Source of the DNA: Terriglobales bacterium
Lineage (GTDB): Bacteria; Acidobacteriota; Terriglobia; Terriglobales; Acidobacteriaceae
DNA: 64,000 bases
Reading direction: 5' to 3'
Assembly: GCA_025462725.1 (NCBI GenBank)
Contig: JAOAPE010000009.1
Span: 46,284-110,283, forward strand
The position numbers and the translations under genes were made by a program. Below are positions 24,621-33,344 of the stretch, piece by piece (position 1 is the first letter of the stretch; each line of letters starts with the position of its first letter). The notes under the pieces were generated by a model. The model did no database searches. It was given only the letters and a program-made list of their open reading frames with translations, and had not been told where the DNA came from.

Positions 24621-27600
24621 ATGTCCCTTTGGGCCCCGAATCCCAGCATTCCCGCCTCTCTCGAATGGGCTCACCCCATCGTGCAGGAGTGGTTCGTGTC
24701 AAAGTTCGGGACGCCCACTGAGCCTCAAGAGCAGGGTTGGCCGCATATCCTTGCCCGGAGGACGACGCTGATCTCCGCACCTACAGGCTCCGGAAAAACG
24801 CTTGCTGCTTTCCTCGCCTGTATCGACCGCCTGATCAGGAAATCGCTTGCTGGTGAACTTACTGATCGCACTGAAGTCCTCTATGTCTCTCCCCTGAAAG
24901 CGCTGGGAAATGACATCCAGAAGAACCTTGAAGGCCCGTTGCGCGAGATCATGCAACTGGCCTCTGATCGCGGACTGCTCATGCCGGAGATCCGCACGAT
25001 GGTTCGCACCGGCGACACTCTTCCGGCCGAGCGCCGCCAGATGCTCAAGCGCCCTCCGCATATTCTGGTCACCACGCCGGAATCTCTTTACATCCTGTTG
25101 ACCGCGGAAAAAAGCCGCGCGATTCTGCACGACGTCGAAACGATCATCGTTGACGAAATTCACGCAGTTGCCGACGACAAACGAGGCGCTCACCTTGCAC
25201 TCTCGCTCGAGCGCCTGGAGATCTTGTCACACGCTAGACCAGTTCGCATTGGACTCTCCGCCACGCAGAAGCCCATCGAGCTTGTCGCGCAGTTTCTCAC
25301 CGGAGTAGATGAGCGTCGGTCGGCGCCCGTCATCGTCAATGTCGGACACAAGCGCGAGATGGACCTCGCAGTCGAGATTCCCAAAGGCGAACTCAGTTCT
25401 GTCACCACGAATGAGATGTGGGATGACATCTACGACCGTCTCGTCGAACTCGTCGCGCAACATCGTTCCACGCTGGTCTTCGTCAATACTCGCGCCCATG
25501 CGGAGCGTCTCGCGCACAATCTTGCCGAGCGCATCGGAGAAGACGCCGTTGGCGCGCACCATGGTTCGCTATCGAGAAAATTGCGTCTTACGGCTGAGCG
25601 CAAGCTGAAGGAAGGCGAGATCAAAGTTCTCGTCGCCACCGCTTCGCTTGAACTTGGCATCGACATCGGATTCGTAGATCTCGTCTGTCAGATCGGCTCG
25701 CCGAAGGCGATCGGTGTTGCCCTTCAGCGGGTAGGACGCGCTGGACACTGGCGGGGTGCCATCCCCAAGGGACGTCTCTTTGCCAGCACTCGCGATGAAT
25801 TGATCGAATGTGCCGCCTTGGTGCGCGGCATTCGACTCGGAGAACTCGACCGCCTCTGGATTCCCGAAGCTCCGCTCGACATTCTTGCGCAGCAGATCGT
25901 CGCGATGTGTGCCGCGCAAAAGAAGTCGACTTCGGAAACCGACTTCGAAGATTCCTGGAACGAGGATGACCTGCTTCGTGTCGTCCGTCGCGCGTTTCCT
26001 TACCGCGAACTCTCAGAAGCCGATTACCTGTCCGTCATCGAAATGCTCTCAGAGGGAATCGCCTCCAAACGCGGACGCTACGGTGCCTATCTTCATCGCG
26101 ACCAGGTGAACAAGCGCCTGCGTCCCCGCCGTGGTGCCCGGCTCGTTGCCATCACTAACGGCGGCGCGATTCCCGACAACGCCCTCTACACGGTAATCGC
26201 CGAACCTGATGGCAGCACCGTCGGCACGGTGCACGAAGATTTCGCCGTTGAGGTCTCGCGCGGCGACATCATGCAGCTTGGCAACACCAGTTGGCGCATT
26301 CGCCGCGTCGAGTCCATTGGCCGCGTATTCGTTGAAGACGCACATGGAGCGGCTCCAACGATTCCCTTTTGGCTCGGCGAAGCTCCCGCGCGCACGCAAG
26401 AACTCTCAGCGCAAATCGCAGATATTCGCCAGATTGTCAGTGACATGGCTGCGAACACCGCTCCCGGATTTGTTCTGGGGTCCAAAGATCCGGAGGTGCT
26501 TGCAACGAAAGGATGGCTCGCAGAAGAATGTGGGGTGGACGAATCCGCCGCCGAGCAGATCGTCGAGTATATCGTGGCGGGTCGCGCGGTCCTTCGGGCA
26601 GTGCCTACACAAAAGACTGTCATTGCCGAGCGCTTCTTCGACGAAGGCGGCGGGATGCAACTTGTCATCCACGCCCCCTTCGGCGGACGCATCAACAAGG
26701 CTTGGGGACTCGCGCTTAGAAAACGCTTTTGCGCGTCGTTCAACTTCGAATTGCAGGCTGCAGCCACCGAGAACGGTCTTAACATCTCCCTTGCGGAGCA
26801 GCACAGCTTTCCGCTAGATGATGTTTTCCGTTTCCTAAGCGTTGAAACGGTCGAGGAAGTCCTGAAACAGGCTTGCATCGATTCGCCCATCTTCGCGAAC
26901 CGCTGGCGCTGGGACGCAGGCCGCTCACTCGCGCTGCTTCGCTTCCGCAATGGACGAAAAGTTCCGCCACAGATCTTGCGAATGCGCTCTGACGATCTGC
27001 TCGCATCCGTCTTCCCGGACGTCGCCGCCTGTCAGGAAAACATTCACGGACCTATCGAGTTTCCTGACCATCCGCTGGTCCGAGAGGTAATGAAAGATGT
27101 CCTCACTGAAGCCATGGACATCGAAGGCTTAAAAGATGTGATTCGCGGCTTGGACAGCGGCGCAATTAAGATTCTCGCCGTCGATACGCCAGTGCCTTCG
27201 CAGTTTTCGCATGAGATTCTCAACGCGAATCCTTACGCTTATCTTGACGATGCGCCTCTCGAAGAGCGTCGCGCTCGCGCAGTGGAGATGCGCCGCACGC
27301 TGCCGGAAGCCGTACTAAATGAGATTGGACGGCTAGATCCCGCAGCCATCGCCGAGGTCCGCCAGGAGGCGTGGCCGGATGTCCGCGATGCCGACGAACT
27401 TCACGATGCCTTGCACACTCTTCTTGCGCTACCGGCGAAGTTGCCGTCTATCGGTCAGCCCGATCCTGAGAGCACTTGGGATTTTCATTTTCCCAAACTC
27501 GTCATCGACTCGCGCGCTACCCGCGCCACAATCGGCAAATCAATCTTCTGGGTTGCAGCCGAAAGGCTTCTCAGCTTCCGTGCCATTTATCCGGACGCCA

Positions 27601-29003
27601 AAATAGAAACGGCTATCAACCCCACCGAGAAGGCCGCACCCTCTTACGATGACGCTCTCCTCGCGATGATCACCGGATGGATGATGCACTCCGGGCCGAT
27701 CACCGCCTCAGTCTTGGGCGAAACCCTGCATCTGCCCGCAAGCGAGATCAACAAAGCGCTGCTCCGGTTGGAAGGATCCGGCTCGATCCTGCGCGGCAAC
27801 TTCGAGACGCTTGCTTCCGATGAAACGCAATGGTGCGATCGCCGACTGCTCTCGCGCATTCACCGCCTGACATTAGGGACATTGCGCAAGCAAGTTGAAC
27901 CGGTGCCCGCGGCAACATTCATGAACTGGCTCACACGCTGGCAACACATAGCGCCCGGCACGCAGCTGGTCGGCGAGCGCGGACTGCTTCACGTGCTCAA
28001 GCAGATGCAGGGCTTTGAAATTCCTGCAAACGCATGGGAGCGTCAGATCATCTCGCGTCGTGTTCAAGATTACGATCCTGAAACTCTCGACAATCTTTGT
28101 CTCACCGGCGCAGTGGGATGGGGCAGACTGTCTCCGCATCCGGCCACGCTCGATTCATCCGCCACAGGAACTCGCCGTATTGTCCCTACAAGCGTTGCGC
28201 CCATAACCTTCTTTATCCGTGATGAAGCTGACTGGATGACCTCCAAACGCGGCGACGCAGCACCCGAAGCAGAAATGGACTCGGCCAGCAACGGCCTCGG
28301 GCCTTCAGCGAAACTCGTGCTGGAATATCTGCGCACGCGCGGCGCATCGTTTTTCGCCGACATCGTCCGCGGAGGCGACCTGCTGAAATCGGAAGTGGAA
28401 ACTGCCTTGTGGGAACTCGTCGCCGCAGGACTCGTCACCGCTGACGGATTCGACAGTCTGCGCGCACTCATCGATCCCAAGCGGCGCACGGGACAAGGCC
28501 GCGGACGCACCACCCGTCCCCGCCACAGTGCGGGACGCTGGTCATTGCTTCATCCACCGCATTCTGCCGAGCAAAACAAAGTGCTTGAGGCAACTTGCCG
28601 CATGTTGCTTGACCGTTATGGCGTTGTCTTCCGCGAGCTGCTGGTTCGTGAATCCATCTTGCCGAAATGGCGCGAGTTGCTGATCACCTTCCGTCGGCTT
28701 GAAGACCGCGCCGAAGTCCGCGGCGGACGCTTCGTTAACGGCTTCCACGGCGAGCAGTTCGCTTTGCCCGAAGCTGTCGATTCGCTTCGCGCCATGCGCA
28801 ACCTCGGACTGACTACCTCAGAGCCGGCAGACATCATCATCTCCGCGGCCGATCCCCTCAATCTAGTCGGGATACTCGTTCCCAGTGAGCGCGTTCCTGC
28901 CATCTCGGGGAAATACGTCACCTTCCGCAATGGCATCCCGGTCACCGGCGAAGACGCTGTGACGATGATGGAGACCGCCACTGCCGCTGAGGCGCGCGGA
29001 TGA
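24621..29003 (+). CDS. lhr: Lhr family superfamily 2 ATP-dependent helicase
   Basis: 1460 residues, full-length Lhr size. The Lhr-core has Walker A SAPTGSGKT (52-60), motif II DEIH (178-181), motif III GLSATQKP and motif VI QRVGRAGH. Winged-helix and beta-barrel regions follow (GTVHEDFAVEVSRGDIMQLG). The C-terminal half (about 880-1460) corresponds to the Lhr-CTD winged-helix array, seen in WLAEECGVDE earlier and GMRTRGASFFADIV-like units later. Lhr unwinds RNA:DNA hybrids and is linked to DNA repair. The frame overlaps the next gene by four bases (29000-29003). The usual Lhr-associated phosphoesterase gene is not adjacent. Confidence 0.95.
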   Translation: MSLWAPNPSIPASLEWAHPIVQEWFVSKFGTPTEPQEQGWPHILARRTTLISAPTGSGKTLAAFLACIDRLIRKSLAGELTDRTEVLYVSPLKALGNDIQKNLEGPLREIMQLASDRGLLMPEIRTMVRTGDTLPAERRQMLKRPPHILVTTPESLYILLTAEKSRAILHDVETIIVDEIHAVADDKRGAHLALSLERLEILSHARPVRIGLSATQKPIELVAQFLTGVDERRSAPVIVNVGHKREMDLAVEIPKGELSSVTTNEMWDDIYDRLVELVAQHRSTLVFVNTRAHAERLAHNLAERIGEDAVGAHHGSLSRKLRLTAERKLKEGEIKVLVATASLELGIDIGFVDLVCQIGSPKAIGVALQRVGRAGHWRGAIPKGRLFASTRDELIECAALVRGIRLGELDRLWIPEAPLDILAQQIVAMCAAQKKSTSETDFEDSWNEDDLLRVVRRAFPYRELSEADYLSVIEMLSEGIASKRGRYGAYLHRDQVNKRLRPRRGARLVAITNGGAIPDNALYTVIAEPDGSTVGTVHEDFAVEVSRGDIMQLGNTSWRIRRVESIGRVFVEDAHGAAPTIPFWLGEAPARTQELSAQIADIRQIVSDMAANTAPGFVLGSKDPEVLATKGWLAEECGVDESAAEQIVEYIVAGRAVLRAVPTQKTVIAERFFDEGGGMQLVIHAPFGGRINKAWGLALRKRFCASFNFELQAAATENGLNISLAEQHSFPLDDVFRFLSVETVEEVLKQACIDSPIFANRWRWDAGRSLALLRFRNGRKVPPQILRMRSDDLLASVFPDVAACQENIHGPIEFPDHPLVREVMKDVLTEAMDIEGLKDVIRGLDSGAIKILAVDTPVPSQFSHEILNANPYAYLDDAPLEERRARAVEMRRTLPEAVLNEIGRLDPAAIAEVRQEAWPDVRDADELHDALHTLLALPAKLPSIGQPDPESTWDFHFPKLVIDSRATRATIGKSIFWVAAERLLSFRAIYPDAKIETAINPTEKAAPSYDDALLAMITGWMMHSGPITASVLGETLHLPASEINKALLRLEGSGSILRGNFETLASDETQWCDRRLLSRIHRLTLGTLRKQVEPVPAATFMNWLTRWQHIAPGTQLVGERGLLHVLKQMQGFEIPANAWERQIISRRVQDYDPETLDNLCLTGAVGWGRLSPHPATLDSSATGTRRIVPTSVAPITFFIRDEADWMTSKRGDAAPEAEMDSASNGLGPSAKLVLEYLRTRGASFFADIVRGGDLLKSEVETALWELVAAGLVTADGFDSLRALIDPKRRTGQGRGRTTRPRHSAGRWSLLHPPHSAEQNKVLEATCRMLLDRYGVVFRELLVRESILPKWRELLITFRRLEDRAEVRGGRFVNGFHGEQFALPEAVDSLRAMRNLGLTTSEPADIIISAADPLNLVGILVPSERVPAISGKYVTFRNGIPVTGEDAVTMMETATAAEARG

Positions 29004-29494
29004 TCCGCCGCACGCTGGTTGTCCTTCTACTTTTCACCGCAACCTCTTTGGCCAGCGACAAGCCGATCGCAAAGGCAGACAGCATCCTCGTCCTGAAGAA
29101 TGAGCGTGTTCTACAGTTGTTGAAAGATGGCAAGCCATTCAAGAGTTACAAAATTGCTCTCGGCCCCACTCCCGCCGGCGCGAAGACGCAACAAGGGGAT
29201 AATAAAACTCCTGAAGGCAAGTACGTCATCGACTCCCGCAACCCGCAGAGCGCATATCACTTGTCCCTTCACGTCTCATATCCCAATGCACGAGACGTCG
29301 CCAGTGCAAAAGCAAAACACGTCTCTCCGGGTGGCGACATCTTCATCCACGGACTTCCGAAGCAATACGCTTACGTCGGCGCAGCCCACACGCTTCACGA
29401 TTGGACGCTCGGCTGCATCGCCGTGACCAACCCTGAGATCGAAGAGATCTGGCGATTGGTTCCCAACGGAACTCCCATCGAGATCCGACCCTGA
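29000..29494 (+). CDS. L,D-transpeptidase (YkuD domain), exported
   Basis: 164 residues. Signal peptide MIRRTLVVLLLFTATSLASD. The YkuD domain spans about 26-163 with the HG motif IFIHGLP (His117) and the catalytic loop HDWTLGCIAVTN holding Cys139 after His133. Such enzymes make 3-3 peptidoglycan crosslinks or attach proteins to the wall in the periplasm. Its ATG overlaps the lhr stop (ATGA, 29000-29003), and its TGA overlaps the start of the next gene by one base, so three functionally unlike genes are translationally coupled. Confidence 0.92.
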   Translation: MIRRTLVVLLLFTATSLASDKPIAKADSILVLKNERVLQLLKDGKPFKSYKIALGPTPAGAKTQQGDNKTPEGKYVIDSRNPQSAYHLSLHVSYPNARDVASAKAKHVSPGGDIFIHGLPKQYAYVGAAHTLHDWTLGCIAVTNPEIEEIWRLVPNGTPIEIRP

Positions 29495-29667
29495 TGGCAG
29501 ACACTCCCGAACTCGTCGAAGGCGCTGACTACTACTGGGACGGCCCTTACATGGTCTTCACCGCCCAGTACCTGCGCAACCGCGGATTCTGCTGCCAGAG
29601 CGGCTGCCGCCACTGTCCTTATGGATTTCAAAAGTCAGACAGCGAGAGCAACTCGAAGCCAGACTAG
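29494..29667 (+). CDS. DUF5522 small cysteine-rich protein
   Basis: 57 residues, ATG 29494 overlapping the transpeptidase stop. The core reads GADYYWDGPYMVFTAQYLRN then RGFCCQSGCRHCPYGF. The CC-x3-C-x2-C cluster is the hallmark of DUF5522 proteins and suggests metal or iron-sulfur binding. The Asp/Ser-rich C-terminus is disordered. Role unknown. Its stop lies two bases from the convergent stop of the next gene. Confidence 0.85.
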   Translation: MADTPELVEGADYYWDGPYMVFTAQYLRNRGFCCQSGCRHCPYGFQKSDSESNSKPD

Positions 29668-29669
29668 CG

Positions 29670-30023
29670 CTACGCTTCGCCCCAGGTCAGGCCCTGCGTC
29701 ACAATGTTCTGCATTGCGGATTCAAACGTCTGGCCGGTCGCCCGCTGCAGAACAATGTCGTCGCAATATTTCACTACGTCCCACGTCCCGCTCAGCTTTC
29801 GATAGATCACGCAAATCGAAAACCTGCTCGCAGCGGGCGGATAGTACATCAGCAGGCTCGTCTCATAGTCTTCAGTGAATGTGGTCAGGTCAGGCCAGTA
29901 ATCCAGCTGCAACACTTCATTGCGGAAGCAAAGGTTGCGCGGAAAGACGGCGAGTTTATTGCCGAACTGGTGGTGCCAGTCCACGTCAAAAGGGATGGGT
30001 GTTTCCGGGTGATAGCTTTTCAT
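29670..30023 (-). CDS. Hypothetical protein downstream of a structured RNA
   Basis: 117 residues from ATG 30021-30023 (MKSYHPETPIPFDVDWHHQF), preferred over the ATG nine codons upstream because AAGGAG lies 11 bases before it. The sequence is alpha/beta with many aromatics (LQLDYWPDLTTFTEDYETSL, FSICVIYRKLSGTWDVVKY) and no signal peptide or known motif. It is the only gene directly downstream of the SAM-clan-like RNA and its terminator, so it is the natural candidate for any control by that RNA. I do not recognise a family. Confidence 0.65.
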   Translation of the reverse strand: MKSYHPETPIPFDVDWHHQFGNKLAVFPRNLCFRNEVLQLDYWPDLTTFTEDYETSLLMYYPPAASRFSICVIYRKLSGTWDVVKYCDDIVLQRATGQTFESAMQNIVTQGLTWGEA

Positions 30024-30065
30024 CGCGATGCATGCTCCTTGTTTTGGCATGCATCAGGAGGGTCC

Positions 30066-30098
30066 AAAAAAGAAAAACCGCCTCAGCATTCAGGGCGG
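30066..30098 (-). terminator. Intrinsic terminator after the structured RNA
   Basis: On the minus strand CCGCC (30098-30094) pairs with GGCGG (30082-30078), 11-base loop, followed by TTTTTCTTTTTT. It separates the aptamer-like RNA from the 29670-30023 gene and could be the expression platform. Confidence 0.8.
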
Positions 30099-30116
30099 GT
30101 GTTTTACCTTTATCGG

Positions 30117-30227
30117 GAGACTTTTCGTTCGGAGCTACTGCTCCGCACATCGAACGCTTTCGCGTTCTGAGCACCGAGGCGTCTCTACCCCGGTTGCTGG
30201 ACTCGTTACCGAGTCACTCCTGATGCT
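30117..30227 (-). ncRNA. Structured RNA resembling SAM-I/SAM-IV clan riboswitch aptamers
   Basis: Minus-strand helices: P1 GCAUC/GAUGU (30226-30222, 30151-30147); P2 GACUCG-GUAA-CGAGUC (30215-30200); P3 ACCGGGG/CCUCGGU (30194-30188, 30179-30173); P4 GAACGC-GAAA-GCGUUC (30167-30152); P5 CGGAGC-AGUA-GCUCCG (30145-30130). P3 loop GAGAC (30185-30181) pairs perfectly with downstream GUCUC (30121-30117). Around P3 stand GCAACC and GGUGC, the ligand-pocket strings of SAM-I-clan riboswitches, and the P3-loop pseudoknot recalls SAM-IV. The P2 GNRA loop lacks the SAM-I pseudoknot. The expected transcript start (about 30227) coincides with P1. Ligand unproven. Confidence 0.6.
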
Positions 30228-30233
30228 GAAAAA

Positions 30234-30263
30234 ATTCTAGCACAAACGAGTTAATGCTGTCCG
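30234..30263 (-). promoter_or_regulatory. Promoter of the structured RNA
   Basis: Minus strand: -35-like CGGACA (30263-30258), 18-base spacer, -10 TAGAAT (30239-30234) preceded by TGC, an extended -10. Initiation seven bases on falls at about 30227, one base before helix P1. Confidence 0.5.
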
Positions 30264-30282
30264 ACCGAAGGCAAACGCCAAA

Positions 30283-30993
30283 TTATGCCGGAGTTCCCTC
30301 TCCAAATAGTGCTTCGCGAAACAGCTTGTCACCTGCGATCACGAATGAACTCACTTTAGGTATTCGCAATGCCATCGCTGCAGCTGGAATTCCCTGCTTT
30401 AGCAAACCTAACAATGAGGTAGTAGCGCGTTGTCGCGGACTCCTGTCAAGCAGCCACCAAAGAATGATGGCCAGGTGAACAAGATAGAGCAACCGCGCTA
30501 GGGCGTCGGCAACTGCCTGGCGCGGCGCATCGCTTGCACCTTTCACCGCCGTCTGAAATACCCCTAACACTCGCAGTCGGGAAAACGCGACTTCGGGTGC
30601 AAAGATTCCGTTCTCATCATTTCCCACCAAAACTGGAATGAGCGAGGAAAGTATCGTGCGATGGCGTCCTAGCACCTCAAGGCTCGTGGTCAATGCAAAG
30701 ATGAAGCGGTCGCGCCACTTGCCCGCTTTCATTTTTTCTGCCCGCCGCGCGTACTCTGCGGATAGGTCGTCATACAAAGCCAGAACTACCGATCGCTTAC
30801 CGGGAAAGTAACGGTAGAGCAATCCAACGCTGACTCCGGCCCTATGGGCAATGTCCCTAAGCGTAGTTGCTTCGTATCCATGTTCCGCGAATTCGCTGAC
30901 CGCAACTTCGTAGAGATTTTTCCTGGTCGAATCCCCTTTGGCCGAGAGTCCTCGTGGACGCCCTCTGCCGCGTTTCTCGCTCCCATCGCTCAT
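30283..30993 (-). CDS. TetR-family transcriptional regulator
   Basis: 236 residues from ATG 30991-30993; an ATG ten codons upstream is possible. A basic leader (KRGRGRPRGLSAKGDS) precedes the TetR helix-turn-helix at about 20-70 (LYEVAVSEFAEHGYEATTLR, AGVSVGLLYRYFPGKRSVV). The C-terminal helical domain binds an unknown ligand. It is divergent from a TIGR01777-type epimerase gene, and an imperfect palindrome lies over the shared promoter region, so it probably represses both. Typical TetR length. Confidence 0.92.
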   Translation of the reverse strand: MSDGSEKRGRGRPRGLSAKGDSTRKNLYEVAVSEFAEHGYEATTLRDIAHRAGVSVGLLYRYFPGKRSVVLALYDDLSAEYARRAEKMKAGKWRDRFIFALTTSLEVLGRHRTILSSLIPVLVGNDENGIFAPEVAFSRLRVLGVFQTAVKGASDAPRQAVADALARLLYLVHLAIILWWLLDRSPRQRATTSLLGLLKQGIPAAAMALRIPKVSSFVIAGDKLFREALFGEGTPA

Positions 30994-31003
30994 GTGAGGG
31001 TCC

Positions 31004-31032
31004 TTGACAATATTAGTGAACACGTTTACTTA
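31004..31032 (+). promoter_or_regulatory. Promoter with overlapping TetR-type operator
   Basis: TTGACA (31004-31009) and a 17-base spacer lead to TACTTA (31027-31032). Across the spacer lies TAGTGAAC-AC-GTTTACTT (31014-31031), an imperfect palindrome with six of eight arm positions symmetric, close to GTGAAC-N2-GTTCAC-type TetR sites. Binding there would block the epimerase promoter. Confidence 0.5.
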
Positions 31033-31077
31033 TATTAGAGACAAGTTGCCTCAAGGGCAATCTAAAAAGAGGGTGAT

Positions 31078-32043
31078 ATGAAAATAGCCATTATGGGCGG
31101 CACAGGACAAATCGGAAGCCTTCTCGCTCGTGCCTTCCACGGCGATGGACATGATGTCCTGATCTTCGGCCGCTCTCCAGCACCAGCCCCTTGGCGTGTA
31201 GCGCGTTGGGACATCGCGGATGTAAGCGGCTGGTGGAAACAATTGGATGGCACAGATGCGGTCATCAATCTCGCTGGACGATCAGTGAACTGCCGATACA
31301 CGAAGAAGAACCGGGAAGAGATTGTGCAATCCAGAGTGGGTTCGGTCCACGCGGTAGCGAAGGCTATTTCTACTTGTGCAAACCCGCCAAAAGTCTGGCT
31401 TCAAGCCAGTACGGCAACCATCTATGCGCATACCTATGGCAAAGTTAATGATGAAACGGGAATGATCGGTGGCTCAGAAGCTGACGCGCCGGAAACATGG
31501 CGCTTCAGCATTGATGTTGCAACGGCGTGGGAGAAAGCGTTTGACGATGCGACAGTTCCGGGAACGCGAAAAGTGAAACTTCGCTCGGCAATGACGATGA
31601 GTCCTGACCATGGCGGAATCTTCGATACCCTGCTTGGGCTTGTCCGACGCGGTCTTGGGGGGAAGTCCGGAAATGGTCGGCAATATGTTTCCTGGATTCA
31701 CGAAGCAGATTTCGTCCGCGCCATTTACTTCTTGATCGCCAATGACCTTGAAGGGGCAGTGAACATCTGCTCACCGAATCCGCTCACTAATCAGGAGTTC
31801 ATGTTTGCTTTGCGCCAAGCCTGGGGCACCCGCATTGGCCTCCCTGCTTCAGAATGGATGCTGGAGGTCGGCGCAGTTTTCCTTAAGACTGAAACCGAGC
31901 TTGTTTTGAAGAGCAGACGCGTGGTCCCAGGTCGATTGCTCTCATCTGGCTTCACGTTCGAACATCCCAATTGGCCCGAAGCTGCGGCGGAATTGTGCCG
32001 CCGCTGGGAAACTCTGACCAGCTATCCGGAGACTAAGGCCTAA
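31078..32043 (+). CDS. TIGR01777-type NAD(P)-dependent epimerase (SDR fold)
   Basis: 321 residues. Rossmann start MKIAIMGGTGQIGSLLARAF with GGTGQIG nucleotide loop. The substrate region holds INLAGRSVNCRYTKKNREEI, a marker of TIGR01777/YfcH proteins, and LQASTATIYAHTYG stands where the SDR Ser and Tyr occur. The C-terminal part (LPASEWMLEVGAVFLKTETE, then LSSGFTFEHPNW) matches the DUF1731 tail. Cytoplasmic oxidoreductase of uncertain substrate. Likely controlled by the divergent TetR protein. RBS GAGGGTGAT (about 31069-31077). Confidence 0.9.
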   Translation: MKIAIMGGTGQIGSLLARAFHGDGHDVLIFGRSPAPAPWRVARWDIADVSGWWKQLDGTDAVINLAGRSVNCRYTKKNREEIVQSRVGSVHAVAKAISTCANPPKVWLQASTATIYAHTYGKVNDETGMIGGSEADAPETWRFSIDVATAWEKAFDDATVPGTRKVKLRSAMTMSPDHGGIFDTLLGLVRRGLGGKSGNGRQYVSWIHEADFVRAIYFLIANDLEGAVNICSPNPLTNQEFMFALRQAWGTRIGLPASEWMLEVGAVFLKTETELVLKSRRVVPGRLLSSGFTFEHPNWPEAAAELCRRWETLTSYPETKA

Positions 32044-32054
32044 CCTTAGTCTCC
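32028..32054 (+). terminator. Hairpin over the epimerase stop codon
   Basis: Perfect 11-bp stem GGAGACTAAGG / CCTTAGTCTCC with loop CCTAA, including the TAA stop. No T tract follows. A second stem GCCCCG-CCA-CGGGGC lies just after. It may act as an atypical terminator or 3'-end protector. Confidence 0.45.
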
Positions 32055-32129
32055 CGCCTACGCCCCGCCACGGGGCCTAAATAGGCCATTTCCCTGATTG
32101 AGCCACTCACCCTTAATTTCTAAGCTTGC

Positions 32130-33206
32130 ATGCATAGCACTGCATTCCAAGATCGGAGATACATCATATTGAGGCTCTTGAATCGCACTCTTACCGCACT
32201 TATATTCCTCACGTCCGCTGCACTTGCGGATGTCACCGTTACTTCCCCCGCCAATAACTCAACCGTTTCGACTTCAACCCGCGTCGTCGCATCTGCAGTA
32301 CCAACATCTTCTTATCGCATCTCTGCAATGCAGATGTATGTGAACAGCACAAAGGTATTTCAAACCCTCACAGCGAGTCTTGACACTACGATCACACTGC
32401 AAGCTGGATCCAATCGCGTGCAAGTCAAAGCTTGGGACACGGGCGGGCACTATTTCGAAAAACTGTTGACTTTGACGGCTAACACAACTGCCAGCACCAA
32501 CCCTTCCGGTGTCACTCTTGTTTCTAACATCGACGAAAAACTAAATTGGTTTTCTTGCGATAGCTGTGCAGGGGCCAATGCCACCGGTCCAAGTTCCACG
32601 TACTGGATGAAGCAGAACCAGGCCACCCCATCGTTGGATGGAAAGTCCACGCAGTTCTTCCTCGGGGGAACCACTCCCTATGCCAATGCGCTTTGGTCTC
32701 AACACGTCATCACCGATAGCGCCAAAACGCGCGCTGCAAAGCATTTCATCTATGACATTTACATGTACTACACAAACCCGAGCGCCTCTCAGGGACTGGA
32801 ATTTAATGTAAGCCAGTTCTTCGACGACAAGGCTTACATTTACGGGATGCAATGCAATATCCGCTCCGGCTCCGGACCGCATTGGGACATCTCCACCGTC
32901 CGCGACACAACACAATCGCCGACTCTCGGAAACATGAAATGGCAGAACACCGGCATCGCCTGCCCTGCTCCGCCAGCGTACACATGGAACCACATCACGA
33001 TGGAAGTGGAACGCACCTCTGACAACAAGGTCCATTTCATCTCCATTAGCATCAATGACAAGAAGTCTTACTTGAATCTCTATGCTCCTATGCGGATAGC
33101 ACCCACAGGCTGGATGGGCGTTAACGTTCACTACCAGATGAACGGCGACTACAAACAAGACGACTATTCAACCTGGGTAGACAAATTCAGCGTCACCTAC
33201 AACTGA
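32130..33206 (+). CDS. Secreted protein with Ig-like domain, function unknown
   Basis: 358 residues as given. A TTG at 32169 with GGAG ten bases before it would give a cleaner signal peptide (RLLNRTLTALIFLTSAALA). Residues about 35-115 form an Ig-like beta domain (VTVTSPANNSTVSTSTRVVA). The remainder is a Trp/Tyr-rich beta region (IDEKLNWFSCDSCAG with a Cys pair; HFIYDIYMYYTNPSASQGLE; WNHITMEVERTSDNKVHF), suggesting a jelly-roll carbohydrate-binding or adhesin-like fold. No catalytic motif seen. A terminator follows directly. Confidence 0.8.
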   Translation: MHSTAFQDRRYIILRLLNRTLTALIFLTSAALADVTVTSPANNSTVSTSTRVVASAVPTSSYRISAMQMYVNSTKVFQTLTASLDTTITLQAGSNRVQVKAWDTGGHYFEKLLTLTANTTASTNPSGVTLVSNIDEKLNWFSCDSCAGANATGPSSTYWMKQNQATPSLDGKSTQFFLGGTTPYANALWSQHVITDSAKTRAAKHFIYDIYMYYTNPSASQGLEFNVSQFFDDKAYIYGMQCNIRSGSGPHWDISTVRDTTQSPTLGNMKWQNTGIACPAPPAYTWNHITMEVERTSDNKVHFISISINDKKSYLNLYAPMRIAPTGWMGVNVHYQMNGDYKQDDYSTWVDKFSVTYN

Positions 33207-33222
33207 TCTTCTTCTCATCCCT

Positions 33223-33250
33223 AAGCGCCCGCTGTGGGGCGCTTTTTCTT
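33223..33250 (+). terminator. Rho-independent terminator
   Basis: Stem AAGCGCCC / GGGGCGCTT around GCTGT-type loop, then TTTTCTTTT; 17 bases after the stop of the secreted Ig-like protein gene. Confidence 0.88.
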
Positions 33251-33344
33251 TTCGCGGAATCGCCAACCCACAGGTTGACCTCTTACCAACCAGCGGCAGA
33301 TAATTTCGCCTACTCTGGAACCGGTTCAACAGGAGTCTTTGATC

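Noticed and set aside
6574..29000. Many long antisense frames inside the sigma-54 regulator, fabI, hppA and lhr genes
   Set aside because: They follow from G+C-rich codon bias on the sense strand; compositions are Arg/Ser/Pro/Cys-rich and no ribosome sites or domains are present.
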